Below the pieces are notes generated by a model. It was not told the origin of the DNA. It was given only the letters and a program-made list of their open reading frames with translations, and made no database searches. Of a stretch of DNA of 64,000 nt, positions 1 through 12,240 are shown in pieces. The DNA comes from Bemisia tabaci (taxonomy: Eukaryota; Arthropoda; Insecta; Hemiptera; Aleyrodidae): positions 55,210,851 to 55,274,850 of the forward strand of contig NC_092796.1 in NCBI RefSeq assembly GCF_918797505.1. Direction: 5' to 3'. How positions within the stretch are numbered: the first letter of the stretch is position 1; every line of letters starts with the position of its first letter. The position numbers and the translations under genes were made by a program.

Positions 1-173
1 ACCGCAGCTTTGACTGCTCCGGGTGCTGCACCTGGAATTTTCGGCTTCTGAGCCCGGAAAGCGGGCGGTATGTACGTAAAACCCGTAAGTGCTGTTTCCA
101 CGGCCGGAGTTTTTTCTTTTTTTTTCAGTGCAAATTCTTCATTGTATTTACGGATGAACCGGAAATCGCTTCG
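1..173. other. Left-edge flank, no gene seen
   Basis: Mixed-composition sequence with no supportable ORF. A T-run ending in TTTCAGTG at 113-130 resembles the right end of a CACTG-type MITE like the one that follows, but no matching left end lies inside the window. Confidence 0.4.
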
Positions 174-568
174 CACTGAAAAAAAAATCTCGGTGTATTT
201 ACTAAGAAAAGGGTAAAATTACCAAGAATTCAGGGTTCTATTTATTCCCAGTTTTTTCTTGGTAAAATTATCATTTATGGAATTGGTAATTTAAATTGTT
301 GAACTTTCTCGGTAATTTTACTAGATCTTGGTAAAAACGCCAATATTCTTTATCGACTGTGGTAGAATTACCGAGATAAAATGGCAAAGTTACCGGGAAT
401 TGATTACCAATGAAAGTGGTATTCTTACCTGAAAAAAACGGTAAAAATACCGGTTTTTAGGTAAGCTTACCAGTCTGTCTTGGTAAAATTACCAATAATT
501 GGTAAAAAAGTGTGATGGTAAAGGTACCAACGGACCTTCGTAAAAATACCAAGAATTTGTTTTCAGTG
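174..568. mobile_element. CACTG-ended MITE with many GGTAA/TTACC motifs, 2-bp target duplication
   Basis: The left end reads CACTGAAAAAAAAATCT and the right end is its inverted relative, ending TTTTCAGTG. The inverted similarity extends about 30 bp inward (GGTGTATTTAC against the complement of GTAAAAATACC). The dinucleotide CG flanks both ends, which fits a 2-bp target-site duplication. The 395-bp interior is studded with GGTAAAATTACC-like partial palindromes, for example near 221-235, 361-400, 450-475 and 480-520. There is no coding capacity, so movement would need a transposase supplied in trans. CACTG ends with a short target duplication recall CACTA/CMC-type DNA transposons, but this placement is an inference. 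Confidence 0.7.
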
Positions 569-1394
569 CGTTCCTAGTTGCGAATCGCCGTCTAATTTTT
601 AGTTATTTCCCCGAACTCGAATCTCAGGAGCGCTAAACGGCGATGGGAGCGGGTTTCCGCGCGGCCGGCCGTTTCCGCGGGTCGCATCCTTTTACCTCGC
701 GAAGCCCGCACTTGACAAATAGACCTTGGAAGGGTCGGGGGTGGTGGTGGGGGGGGGGGGATCCCAGGCCTCGGGTCCGTTTGTGCTGTCAATCCGATCG
801 GGGAGTCGTGCCCGGGATCCCGGCGAAGGGGCGGCGGTGGTGACGATCGTGGCGCTGATGAATAGGGCTCCGGCTCCGGGAACCGGGAATTAGAATCGGG
901 ATTGTCAGATGAGCCCCGCGATTGCCCCGCTCCCGTCGTCGCTCGACGGCCGAGTTGCCAGATCGTGCTGCAAAACCAGCACGTTCCCTTCGTGTGAACC
1001 CTTGTAAAATATTCGCATTAATTGCACGATCTGGCAACCTCGGACGCGGCACTGTCCGTCCCCGTCCGTCGGTCGTATCGGCCGCGCGGTTCCCGCCGTC
1101 CCGGTCAGTCAGCATCATGTCACCTAACTGCCTAATGCCCTCCCTGTCCCCCCCCCCCCGTCCCTGCCCCCGGTCCGATGGGAAGTCGGAGCCTTTCGGA
1201 TCGCGGACTGTCCTCTCTTGAGGCCTCCGTCGTGACGCTCCGTCGGCCGTGGTGCCCGTGTTGTCGGCTCGAGGCTTCCGAGTTTTCCGGGAACGGGAAA
1301 TTCCTCGGAACGTTCATGGTGGAATCAACATACTCGCAATATAACGCCAAGTAAAAGTTTGGAAAGATAACTTGTCGTTCAAATTTTTCGCGTG
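569..1394. other. GC- and CpG-rich single-copy island
   Basis: A CpG-rich stretch with a G-run at 750-760 and a C-run at about 1148-1159. Both strands are open for short distances because stop codons are rare at high GC. I recognise no protein domain and no consistent coding signal. It could be regulatory DNA or a 5' region, but nothing decides this. Confidence 0.3.
950..1043. repeat. Short inverted-repeat element (94 bp)
   Basis: The arm CGAGTTGCCAGATCGTGC at 951-968 is matched in inverted orientation by GCACGATCTGGCAACCTCGG at 1024-1043. Inside is a second small hairpin, CGTGCTG/CAGCACG. It could be a mini-MITE or a stable hairpin in the surrounding GC-rich island. No target duplication is obvious. 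Confidence 0.5.
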
Positions 1395-1600
1395 TCGTAG
1401 GGAAAACATCAGGAAATTTCGTGTCATCAAGAAAATCTATCATGGATTAGAAAATTCTTCGAATGGGGGAGGTACTTGTCAGCCACGTGCAGTTTAGTCC
1501 AGCTAAGCGAATACTTGCTTCAATTCATCAAATAGGTATGTTGGTTCGTAAAACCAAACAAGTATCAGTTTATTTGCGCGAAAAATCAGGAAATGTATCT
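1395..1600. repeat. Dispersed repeat, copy 1 (related to 38590-38823)
   Basis: The string ATCAGGAAATTTCGTGTCATC, followed by TATGTTGGTTCG and AAAACCAAACAA, recurs in the same order and similar spacing at 38650-38800 (GGAAATTTGATGTCATCAG, then TATGTTGGTTTGG). This marks a diverged interspersed repeat. The ends are not defined and there is no coding potential. Confidence 0.5.
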
Positions 1601-1830
1601 AAGGGATCCGGAGGACAAGACTCATTAATACAGTCTTTATGAAATTGAGTCATCGATGATTTCAACCAGAGCTAGTCTCAAAATTTATTCTGTGAACAGT
1701 CCACAACTAAAATCCAATTTTTAAGCTTCATAAAGTTCTAACTCAACTTTCTTTTCGTCACAAGGTCCCATCGAATGTTGCAACTTCTAACACGTATTTC
1801 TTGGAACGAGAAAAATGTTGCCCAAATCAT
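1601..1830. other. AT-rich, nothing recognised
   Basis: AT-rich sequence with stops in all frames and no repeat structure that I can see. Confidence 0.4.
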
Positions 1831-1980
1831 GCGCCTTTTTCGCCAAGTCCCTCATTGAAGATATCACGAACATATCCGGAAAATCCTAAATGAAAATTCG
1901 TAAACGCGCCTTTTCCTCCAAGCCCCTCATTGAAAATATCAGGAAAATCTCCGGAAAATCCAAATTGAGAATTTAGTAGA
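1831..1980. repeat. 75-bp tandem duplication (2 units)
   Basis: The unit starting GCGCCTTTTTCGCCAAG at 1831 recurs at 1906 as GCGCCTTTTCCTCCAAG. Both continue with CCCTCATTGAA, ATATCA and CCGGAAAATCC in the same order, giving a period of 75 bp. It is a simple local duplication with moderate divergence. Confidence 0.75.
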
Positions 1981-3144
1981 CCCCCAAACACGACCAATCT
2001 TTAACCCAATCACGTTTCCCGTCGGGGTTCGGAAGTGCGTGGCGGCGATAGCCAGGGGCTCTGGCAACTCGGTAGGGGATCGTGTTGGGGTTGCGGACGG
2101 AGGGGGTGGGGGCGGGGGCTACCGTGGATGCGCGCGTCGGTGGCGGGTGCGGCGGCGGCGGCGGCGGCGTGGCCGGATAATGGGACTCCTCCGGGCTGAT
2201 GCAAATCAGGATGCCCCTGTCTCGCGTGAGCGGCAACCAGCTCTACGTCTGAAGGCTAATCGCATAATAAGTCAGGCCGGGGCTCGCCGAGCTGGGAGCT
2301 CCGAGGCGGATGACCTCTCTTGACGACGCGACAGAGCGAGCGGTGCGTGCTTTCGCCCCGACTCCCGCCCGTCACCTGTGTGCCCGCCGCAATGTGCAAT
2401 GTGCAATGTGCATCCACGTTACCCATCCCAGATCCAGCGTCCAGCGTCCTCGTGCACTCGCCTGACGCGAACCGTGCACCTCGAACGGTTTCCCGCCGAG
2501 AAACGAAATATCTTTCGGAGACTCCGGCCACGAGCGGGCAAGGTTGCGGTTACCCTCCGGGATTTCAAGTTTTCGCACCGGAGTCGACATGACGAGTCTA
2601 AAATTAGATTTTAGGAAAGGAAAAACTGCTCGGTTCTCATCAATCTGAAAGTTGTTGTCTCGGAGAATTTCCCAAAAAGGGATTTCCGCTGGAACATATG
2701 TTTTTATTATTATCAGAATGATTGATAATGAGCTCCGAATGCATTCGTATTGTGGAAATACTTGCAAATGCCAATATTTGCACTGGTTACGCTTTTTGGA
2801 GGTTCTATTTGGATCGTGCGAAGATGGCCTGTACCAACATCCCTGCCGGCACTCGATATTTTTTCAATGTCACTTTGAAAAAGCCGGAGAATGGTCTCAA
2901 GCTTGAGTCTTCTCCATATTCCTCTCTGCGCAGAAAAGCTTCCTTTTCTGTTCGGAAGACCGTCTCTTTGTCAAACCCGTCGTTTTGAAAATATTAACTT
3001 TTCAGCCCCCCCCCCCCCCCGCCCTCCCTGAATGAGTGATTAACGACACTTTAGGTTCTCCGAAAAGTTTTGTTTTGTCGTCTTGTCAATGTACCTGGTA
3101 TGGACTATTTTTTCTATCGGTAGTGTGCATTTTTAGGATGGGAC

Positions 3145-3183
<39 letters not shown>

Positions 3184-3930
3184 TTATTTTAGATTGACGC
3201 ATCATCAGAAATAGACTGAGGTAAAATCTCTTAAGTGAGAACCCAAGACTTCTCACTCTTCTTGATTAAGGTTCGTCACCAACTCAAAACATGCATGAGT
3301 ACAAACCAGCTCTTCACGCCTGAAGTATGAGACAACAAGGTCCGTTTCAGCACTCGGATGTATTCCCCGAGTTATTGAAGATTCTCTGGTGCTTCCCAGG
3401 CCGTTCACCTGGGGCAGGACCAGCGAGCCCGCGTCTATTCCGGAGAGTAAACAGTCCACGTCTCCTCTTGTTTGAGACAAAAAGAAAACGCTTCCTCCAG
3501 TTTAAACACTCGAAAAACCAAAAACCCTGACGACGGTTTAATTGCATCGGCCCTGCCCAATATTTCGGAAAGCAATACAGGCCCCGGACTCAACCCCTCC
3601 CCTTCCCGTTTTTTTCTTCTTAAGCTGCGCTAAGGAGAGAGCTGATGGAATATTAGACTTCCCACCGCGGAGCCGGCTGCATTAGTCAAGTATGTGTTGT
3701 GTGTTTTATAGCCGTGTGGAGCCCCCTCTCGCCGCCCCGGTGGCTCGCTCTGGGCCCGGTCTGAGCAAACACATGCACGGATTTCTGTGTTTACTTTCTT
3801 CCTACCTGACGGCTGACGAAAACGGCCCAAGCCGGAATGAACAAGGAACGCGGATTAGGCGCACATCACGCACCGACACGAAAAAACACGCACTCGCCCA
3901 GGAATACCTTAAGGAGATCCCGGGATCCAT
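1981..3930. other. GC-rich block then mixed sequence with homopolymer tracts
   Basis: Positions 2020-2560 are GC- and CpG-rich and include a (GGC)n-like run near 2150-2172. Further on there is a 15-C run at 3006-3020 and a 34-T run at 3148-3181. The short ORFs on both strands carry no recognisable domains. I see no gene. Confidence 0.35.
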
Positions 3931-4608
3931 ACTGCCGTCCTAAGTAAAAACGACGTATGAACATTCAAGAGTTGCCAAATTTCCTCCAATAAAATTTTTA
4001 ATTTTAAGGAATGAAGGACAGAACCTATGAATGTCCAACGGACGCTACCGGAGGGTCAGGATGCAATTTTGTAAAATCCTGTAATTTGTTTGATTTGAAG
4101 GATAAAATGAAAAATACCTAAATAAAATATAACTTTTGGGGAAAGTTATGAATATTTCCTCTCGAAATTTTTAGATAATTTAATTCTGATCACAAGTAAA
4201 ATTCTCCTAAGTAATCGGAAAGTAAAGCGACTGGAAGACGTTCATACGCTTGCATCCTTACTTATTCACTGTTCTTCTCCTATACAAATCATGTACATAA
4301 TAATTTACTCCTTTCTAAGCAAATGTTACCACCCTGAAACTGAGGGCAACTGCATGCCAGGCTATAGTAATCTATCTGATCATACGTGCTTTACTGTTAA
4401 AACGTTGCATTCAGTTTAGTACATCGCTAATAGATACCCATTGCAATAAGGTAGTTATAGCATTCATGAATAAATCACTGCGTTTAAAAAAAAAAAAAGA
4501 GGAAAAAACTGAAGAAAACTATTCACAGACTTCCCTGGGAACCATATTTAATCGAAGGAAATTTGACGTTCTGAAGACTCATACGACGTTCTTCCTTAGC
4601 ACGGCAGT
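3931..4608. mobile_element. CTGCCGTGC-ended MITE, long copy
   Basis: The left end ACTGCCGTCCTAAGTAAAAA leads into GTATGAACATTCAAGAGTTG. The right end mirrors it, with TTCTTCCTTAGCACGGCAGT at 4589-4608. Terminal inverted similarity is about 55 bp. Other copies in this window (43350, 45502, 48746, 58642) are about 250 bp, so this 678-bp copy carries roughly 430 bp of additional internal sequence, probably a nested insertion or a longer family member. There is no ORF of note. The superfamily is not assigned. Confidence 0.7.
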
Positions 4609-5860
4609 CCTGGAATCTATGTAACGAGAGGGGGATGAGACAATTTGGCGGTGGGCACCTGACGGGCCGAACCAAATCTTATAGATGGGTCTTTATCTCG
4701 CGAATCGAGTTATTTGAACAGATGGTCTATTTCGGTTTTCGCCATTAATCAGCATTAAGCGTCCACGGAATCGGGAATCGGGGTTGGACGCCGTCTTGTG
4801 CGCAGGCACGTTTCGGTTTCGGGGCTCCAGCTCGGGGGTCCGCGTTTCGGGCCTCAAAAGCGGTATCGGGCGCGGATCTAAATATTTACAAACCGAGACG
4901 AGATGGGCCTCGGCCGAGGAAAGATTCCGCTCTGACAGGAGCGTGATCGCGTTTCAGGACCCCCGAGCGAGAACATGATGTCTTGAATAGGAGTCCGAAT
5001 CCGAAAACAAGCCTTGTTTGTAGTCTTACGTAGAATGGGCCGGTAAACAGAATTCGGGTTTTTTTCGCTATTTATAGACACGTTTCGTCGACGAAATTTT
5101 GGAAATTGATTCTTGGTCGAACGGGGGTGCGGAAATCTCTCGACCGCGCCACCAATGGGTCGTGTTTTACAGGAAAACTGGGTTTGAAAATGTTCTGCCG
5201 CGGAATGAAGTCTTGAAAATAGAAGACATATGTGAAAATAGGGCGCATTGTCAAGCAAAATTGCGATTCTACATCATTAAAAAGTAAAATACAAATTACT
5301 AACCGTCATCATTTTGAAAATTGAGGATGAAGGTGTTTTAAAAGTAAGGGAAAGCCAATTTGAAAAATGGATTGGCTAAGAACCTCTTTTCTATCCACAG
5401 CTGTAAGAGACACGCTCACATGAAACATCTATACACTCGTACAGAATTCCTAAAATAGTTTCATTTTACGCTGTGTCAAACGTAATTATTCGTGCCTCCG
5501 ATGTACTTTAGGTGGGTTTCAAAGTGGATTTCATTAAATTATCCTTCCCGTAGCCTTCAATCCAGCCACATACAGCATTTGAACTAAATTTTGTATTAAG
5601 AAACTAAAATTTCTGGCTCATACTTAAAAACTGCTATCTATCTGAATAGGGAAACTAATTGCACTGATGTCTTTTCCGAACTGACAGTGAGCCAGAAGTT
5701 ATGGTTCCTAATTGCAAAATGTAGTCCATTTATGAAGAAAAAATCTCTTTTAATTGCATCAACACTACAATTTGATAGCATCGAAAACTATTAGTGGATT
5801 TTATTCATCCATAACTAAGACTAAACTGCAAAATTACCCCCCAGTAATAGCACATAGTGA
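4609..5860. other. Single-copy DNA; possible regulatory motifs near 4655-4990
   Basis: Positions 4655-4990 are moderately GC-rich and hold GATA-like (TTATCT), E-box (CAGATG) and ATTA/TAAT cores close together. This could be a cis-regulatory module, but such short motifs occur by chance. From 5280 to 5860 the DNA is AT-rich with no recognisable feature. Confidence 0.2.
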
Positions 5861-8040
5861 GGCTGAGGATCGGTACTGATAGTCGAAATTTAAACTTTGA
5901 TATGAGGGCGAACTGCGTGATTCAGCAGGAGCACCCCAATGTTAATGCTTCTCGGGAATGTTATGCTCTCAATTACCAGATCGGGGAGTATTCGGGATTC
6001 GGTAGGCGTGTTAATTTCCTCCGATGCGATAATGGGAGGACAAAGCGACGCACAATCGGAACATGACGACTTAAGTTCTGTGAAAATTAGCTTCCTTTGT
6101 CATCGGGAACGCTCCAGACCCCGCCGGCTCGGATTATTCACGGCTAGTGCGTTTAATATACTCCCGGTCGCGACTCGCGAACCCCGCGTCATGCTCTTCC
6201 CCCATCGACGCGACACCTACATTTGTCCTCTCAAGGGAGGAACTTCTCGGGACATCAAACGAGTTGAAATACCAAAATTTTGACTATATAAGTTGGGAAA
6301 ATTCGAAGAGGAGAATTGACAACGTTGCAGTCAAAATTATTCTTACGTAAGCACGTGAAGTTAGGCTTGCTGTCATTTTAAAGCTTGGTGTCTAGGACCG
6401 AGACCAACCGGGTTTCATCAGGAAATAAAAAATTTAGGGAAATCAGAGAAAAATCAGGCAATATGTTTCAGAAACTGAGATTCTTTTCTTTTACCACTAA
6501 GAGCCGTTTTATTTTTCAAATTTTGCGGAAATTGTTAGTACCTATCGTTATTACGGTCGTTATCAGTGCATTCGACCCGTCATTTCTTAAATGACGTATT
6601 TAAATCATATAATCGCCATCTTATTGATAGAGAGGCTTTCATCGACCAGATAATATGTAAATACATCAGGCACACTTTTGGAACTAAAAATTTGAACGGC
6701 CGACACAGAATGTGCTGAATGATGAAAAAAAATAATTCAATATTCATAACTAGAACTCTTGAGAGTCATCCAGTTTCACCTAGGCTAATTCAGGGAAGTT
6801 GATGAAAACTGCGGTTTCACATCAGAAAATGGGCTCCTGAAAATCAGGGAATGAGCATGGTCAAGAATTCTGGACAAGCCGTGTTTTATAATAGTGCGTT
6901 TTTTAAAGAAAAAAAGTTTCAACTTGACAGCGCTGCCCGAATTTCTGCGAGGGCGACAAGTTGGGGAACACGAGGCATGGACCGCGAAGAGTCCCTGAGC
7001 TTTGCTGTTTGATGGGACTTAATGGGACCCATTACGAAAAGCGTAGCCGGGAGCGAACTCCCCCCCCCTCCCCCACAAGGGCCTTGCGCACACCTTCATG
7101 GTCGGGCACGGCCACCAACTGCCCCTTTCAGGCGGGCCGCCGCCGCGCCATTGTCCGGAGCCCTCCGGGCCGAGGGTGACATTCCTGAATGCCTCGTAAA
7201 TACCGATTTGAGATCATTTTCCGGCCGATGGAGTCCGAGTTGGGATTCAGAGGCACGCACCCGCCGCACCCCACCGCCGATGCTGAGCCGTGGGTCGTGG
7301 GTGTTGGCGCGTGAGCCCCACAATTAGTGACTTTCGCGCTGGGAGCTCCCATTAAAGCATACGCCGAATCTTTCTTCAAAGGTTCCATTTCGCCTTTTCT
7401 TTTTCTCTTTTTTTTCGTGGGTGGACGAAATTCTTACAGCAGGTTGGAATCATCGTTATATTGAGCCACCAATAAAATCCTGATAAATCGACTAATACCT
7501 AAGTGGTGGATTTCGCGATCCAAAAACGAAAAACGAGGTTTAATAACGAGTTACAGCCAGGTGCGGTTAAAATTTCAAAGAATATATAGAATCACTGCGG
7601 AATCATCATTCGAAAATGTATTCTTCGTCGAAGAATGATAACCTGGCGGTAAAGATGTCGAGTGAATGATAATATTTCAGTGTTCAAAGTTTGATGAAAC
7701 TTTGAAGTTTCCCTGATTTCATCAGAATTTTGGTTCGGTCGTCTGTTTTCAGTAGTTCTATATCTGATTTACGACAACATTTTTTATATGATCGCGTTCA
7801 ATGGTAATGAAATTATATTTTCTGATAATCGAAAGAATATTTAATTATTATCGTCGTAGATTTTTTTTTTTTAATCGCTCGATGAGTCTTACTTCACCGA
7901 CTTTCCAAGTCGATTTCTCGTCGAACGAGAAGACCCAATGATCCTAGAACAGAGCGTCAGGGCAAAAGCTTCATCGATTAAAACTCTCGATGTAATCTCA
8001 TCAGAAAAGAGAAGCATGAAAGTAAATTAGAGTTGCCGTG
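5861..8040. other. Mixed single-copy DNA, no supportable gene
   Basis: GC-richer patches lie at 5990-6250 and 6950-7330 and alternate with AT-rich DNA. The ORFs here (up to about 115 codons) overlap on both strands, show no domains and are best explained by composition. A run of ten T's is seen at 7861-7872. Confidence 0.3.
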
Positions 8041-8560
8041 CCCCCCCCCCCTCTCGTCTCATGAGCCCTTCGGCGTCTCCCTCGGAAGATGAAAAGGATG
8101 ATCCGGAGCCGGGGAAATTAGCCTCCGTCGAAAGTGGAGTCTCACGAGGTGATGATAACAATGAGCGGAAGACGCTATCACATCGGAGCAGCGCGACGCG
8201 GCGGCGCGGGCGCGGCCAAGCGGATCATTCCATGCACGCCAGGGAGCGAGACCTATTTATTCGGGGGGATTTTCGGGGGTCGAGGGGGCTCGCCACGCGC
8301 GCTCCCTGCTCGAGGGGGAAGTGGAGCCCTGCAAAAGGCGCAAACAGAATCCAAACATATGTAACCTAATTATTCTGGGTGTGTCCTTTCATCCGGTGCT
8401 TTTCGCTCCATAAATCCCCAGCCTCCCTCGGCCCCCCTCTCCACCCTTCCCCCTCCCCCTTTCCCCATCATGGCCGACGCAGAATTACAATTGTTAATGC
8501 TCCGCCCTAGCGCAGCAAAAGCGCGCGTTTTCGCTGGTAACAGCTGAGACGGTGTTGCCG
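8041..8560. other. CpG-rich island
   Basis: It begins with a C-run (8041-8050) followed by high-GC, CpG-rich sequence ending in a pyrimidine-rich tract at 8425-8467. A 102-codon open frame (8061-8369, plus) is open but shows no domain and its start lacks support. A regulatory or exonic role is possible but unproven. Confidence 0.25.
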
Positions 8561-8729
8561 TTTGATCGACCCTGCCAACTCAAAATTGTCTTGGTTATGT
8601 AATTCTTTTCAGGGGCATTTTTATTGAAGGTTGGAATTTCTACGTTTCAGCGTTATCCTTCAACATTTTAGTGAGTTTAAAGAGTTGTATTAACGTAATG
8701 GATTTGTCAGCAGAACATACCAAGGATGT

Positions 8730-8874
8730 ATTTTTTTTTAAAACCAATGACACTTACGTTGTTTTACAAGTATGTCAGAAATGATACTTCCTTATTACAA
8801 GATTTTTTTTTTTAAACCAATGACACTTACGTTGTTTTACAAATATGCCAGAAATGATAGTTCCTTATTACAAG
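8730..8874. repeat. 72/73-bp tandem duplication
   Basis: Two adjacent units share a T-run, then ACCAATGACACTTACGTTG and CTTCCTTATTACAAG (or TTCCTTATTACAAG) in the same order, at 8730-8801 and 8802-8874. They differ by only a few bases, so the duplication is fairly recent. Confidence 0.85.
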
Positions 8875-8916
8875 ACTCGGTTCGTATATGTGTGGACTAA
8901 GCTAAGCAGAAAGGAG

Positions 8917-8938
8917 CACACACACACACACACACACA
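8917..8938. repeat. (CA)11 microsatellite
   Basis: An uninterrupted CA dinucleotide run of 22 bp. Confidence 0.95.
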
Positions 8939-9571
8939 ATGAACCCACATGAATTCGTAGCTGGAAAATAGAGGTTTTGAAGTTTCATTTCGAAGATTCG
9001 GTTCAACCCTATATTCGCTTTCAAAATATTTGTTCACGATTTTGAATTTTTGTAGGCAGAATAAGGTTTTTTATTTTTATTTATTCATTCATTTATTTAT
9101 GTATTGAAAACATGGTTTGGTTCCTCTAAGTTTTTTCAGGATTATCGAATTTTTTAAGTGTGATTTCTCTACGCGTCAATAGAAGAAATTACCTGATGGG
9201 TAAGCATAAATGAAGGATTTTATTCGGCAGGGAATTGACTCGTTTCTACGGACGAGCTGTGGAGGTCATGTAGAGCTAGCGTCTGGGACGCGACATGCAT
9301 AAATTTGGCGTGTAGCGTAGGCTGCTCGGGAGGCGCACGTGTGTGGCGTGTGGAGGACGCGGGATTGGCAGGGGCATGTTTATGAGGAAACTCCTCATCC
9401 CTCGCCCAGGCCTCTTTGGCTCCCCGACTCCACTCGAAGGAGTTGTTTGTGAAAGTTTTTGAAAAAGAAACTCCAACTATCTCCCGGCCCACCGTTGCCG
9501 AACCAAGGGAGAATCCCGGGGGGAAAGCTCATCCCAGCGGGGTGGATGCGAGATCCGCGACGCATCTCAAG
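8939..9571. other. AT-rich then GC-rich DNA, no gene
   Basis: AT-rich to about 9230, then a GC-richer patch at 9240-9560. The overlapping ORFs on both strands have no recognisable domain. The last 8 bp (9564-9571) are the left target duplication of the MITE that follows. Confidence 0.3.
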
Positions 9572-9736
9572 CAGTGGCGTGGCGTGCTTTGCGATGTATC
9601 GATTGTTATGCCATTAAAACCTATGGAAAAGGATCGATATATATGGTGTTCGCGGCGAACACCTTAATAATCGATTCTTTACCATAGGTTTAAATGGCAT
9701 AACAATCGATACATCGCAATTCACGCCACGCCACTG
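9572..9736. mobile_element. hAT-type MITE (165 bp) with perfect 8-bp target duplication
   Basis: The left end CAGTGGCGTGGCGTG is mirrored by CACGCCACGCCACTG at the right end. Arms of about 55 bp continue through GATGTATCGATTGTTATGCC and AAACCTATGG. The flanks carry the identical octamer ATCTCAAG at 9564-9571 and 9737-9744. An 8-bp duplication with CAGTG ends (5'-YARNG pattern) is typical of the hAT superfamily. The element is non-coding and would depend on a hAT transposase made elsewhere. A related element lies at 40289-40450. Confidence 0.9.
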
Positions 9737-9744
9737 ATCTCAAG

Positions 9745-12240
9745 TGGTCCTTCTACATTTCGATGTAAATCGAAGGGTGGTCTAATGGCTCGCACTGTGG
9801 ACCAAACTCTATTTGGACCTAATTTTATCGTTGAAGGAACTACAATTTGCGACCCATTCGTAAAAGCACTTATCTCCAAAGGGTAACTAATGGCCAATTC
9901 TTTGTTTGCTCAGTGAGCTGGAAACAGCAATTCCTATTGTAAAATATTGTCCAAATTTAGTCAAAAATATAGTCCCCGTCTTCCGTTTTTATCAAATCAT
10001 CTCATAATTCTAATAGATAGTACTTGATTTCCCGGGGGTCTAGAAGAATCCTCATATTGTACCATCTTGCTATAATTACGCAAAATATTTTCTTTTGAAA
10101 ATCTACGATAGTGCATCCCATAGCAGGAGTTTTTGCGGAAGACGGTGCTAAAGCTGAACTTCAAAGTGCAACAAAGTTCATTAATCTCTCTTTCCACTGA
10201 TATCGTCAATGAATCCGATAGATTCGTAAAAATCTCATTTGCCCCCCTTAAATGCGCTGTGTGAACCGTCATTTTCAATCGAGTATTCATGTAACAAATT
10301 ATAGTCCTAAAAATTAGTGTTGAGAGCAAAATTAGGAAGATGCATGTACTCCACAAATCTGAGATAAGTCGCTTGCGGTCGATCTTATTTTAGAGAATTT
10401 AGTCAATTTTTTCGAGGTGACCTTCAGAAGGCGTAACGAGAGGATTTAACGGATAAGATGTTAATGTCGCGGCCATCTTTATGTTCTTACTTCTTATTTC
10501 AAACCGTCAAAGCTGCTATAAATTTTATTCGCTATGTCATGTAACGAGCGATTTATCCGCCCCCCCCCCCCAAAAAAAAAAGCACAAAACGGGGAAAATG
10601 TTAAAGTAAAGAGATATGATCTTATGTCAAGCATGATATTTGGTTGTCAGGATCCGTTTTTGAACGATGCGTATGTTGTGAACTTGTGACCCCCGCACCC
10701 GGCAACACCGCCTGCTGCTTTTGCATCCCCCAAGCTCGACGGTCCCCCTCGTCTGGTGGAAAGTGCCATCTTTGTCTCCGGCTCTTAACGACCCTCCTTG
10801 AGCCGGTAGCTCAACCCTTTCGATTTTAGTGTGCGGAGTTAATTTTGTGAAGTTAGCTCTTTTGTCTCTGCCCCCCACCCTTGCCCCCCGCCCGCTGTGC
10901 CCCTCGCCCCTCCCCCGCCGGCCCCGAGCTTATTGACAATCGCGACAATCACTCGCCTAGTCGGAGCGGAGTGCCGCACCGCTGTTGCCTAATTGACGCT
11001 AATTACGCCATTGTACCGAGTATAAAGCGCGCAACTCCCATGGGAATCAAACGTAGTTCTGCGGTTCTTGTTACCGTGTCAGTACGGCGTGTATTAAACA
11101 CAGCGAGGTAGTTTTTTATCCGATGAAATTAGCATCCGACCAAAGGACCACTGACTCGAGAAAGATTTTCAGTGGAATACAATGGTGAAAATAGGATGAC
11201 TGGAGCCTGGAAAACTGAAAGAAGTTGGGGGTAATATCTTAACCTCGAACGTCGGGGATGACATAGAAATTGAACGGAGTTTTGCAGTGAATCTGGGAAT
11301 ATCTTTCGTAGGAAGATACGCTTAGCCGGACTTGATTTTATGGGGGTTACGGGGCTCAAAAATTTGAGAAACATCTTGATGTAATTTTTAGATGGCCCCT
11401 GATTCTAAATTAAGGGATATTTACCGTTGCAGATCATGTTATGTTTTGCGATAAGTCTACGTTAAGGAAGGATGTAAAAGGAGCCGCTATTTATCAATTG
11501 AGTGCCCAAATCCATCAGAAAAAGCCAATATATTTTAATTTTTTTTTCAATTTCCCCTCACTAATAAACTATTTCAATCCTATTAATTATTTTTCTTTCA
11601 TTTGTTTGTTGCAGGTATGTTTCAAAGCATCTGAGACTTTCACTGGTACAATTTAACAAGGTAACGTCCCTGTCAAGTAATAATGATCGCGAAATTTTCG
11701 ATGCTCTGGGAGGTAATGCAAATTTTTCATGAGCAATGTTAGGAATAAACTAAGGCAGAACAAGAGTCTTGCAAGCCTGGTAGTACATACATCATTTACT
11801 ACAGCTCTGATGAATGACGGAATTTGGTGAAATGAGAAACGAGCGTGGGGTCAGAATTGCATAAAAACTTTTACATCAGCTGAGACCATTTTGGACGGAA
11901 CCACGTTTTGCGCGAAGGCAATGAATAATGCGTCACTCGTCAGTTTTTTAAACGCACCGATATTTATTTCCTATAATAATTAGCCAATCCATCGATTAAA
12001 ACCCCACCTTGGTACTGTTCCGAACTAACCCATTCAACCAGGAAGTTCAGCCGAGTTATAGCTTTCTTCATCGCTAGGAAAGCTTGAATTCCTCACACGC
12101 ATCTTAAAAGTAACCGCCATCAGAACATGAGCCGACCCATTTTTTCACGAGAGATTCTATCTAGCCCATAAGGAAAGACTCCACTGAGCCTCATTTTCAT
12201 CGGTGGTTATAACCTTGATCGTCGCTGGTTTCATGGATCC
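9745..12240. other. Mixed single-copy DNA, no supportable gene
   Basis: AT-rich with GC patches at 10680-11000. A C-run followed by an A-run lies at 10560-10580. Short ORFs on both strands carry no domains. One splice-like AG|GT site at 11614/11615 is listed separately. Confidence 0.3.
11592..11620 (+). other. Ratchet-like splice site (acceptor abutting donor)
   Basis: A pyrimidine-rich tract (TTTCTTTCATTTGTTTGTTG) leads directly into CAG|GTATGT at 11614/11615. An acceptor joined to a strong donor with no exon between is the signature of recursive-splicing ratchet points in long insect introns. This is a sequence match only. Confidence 0.3.
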
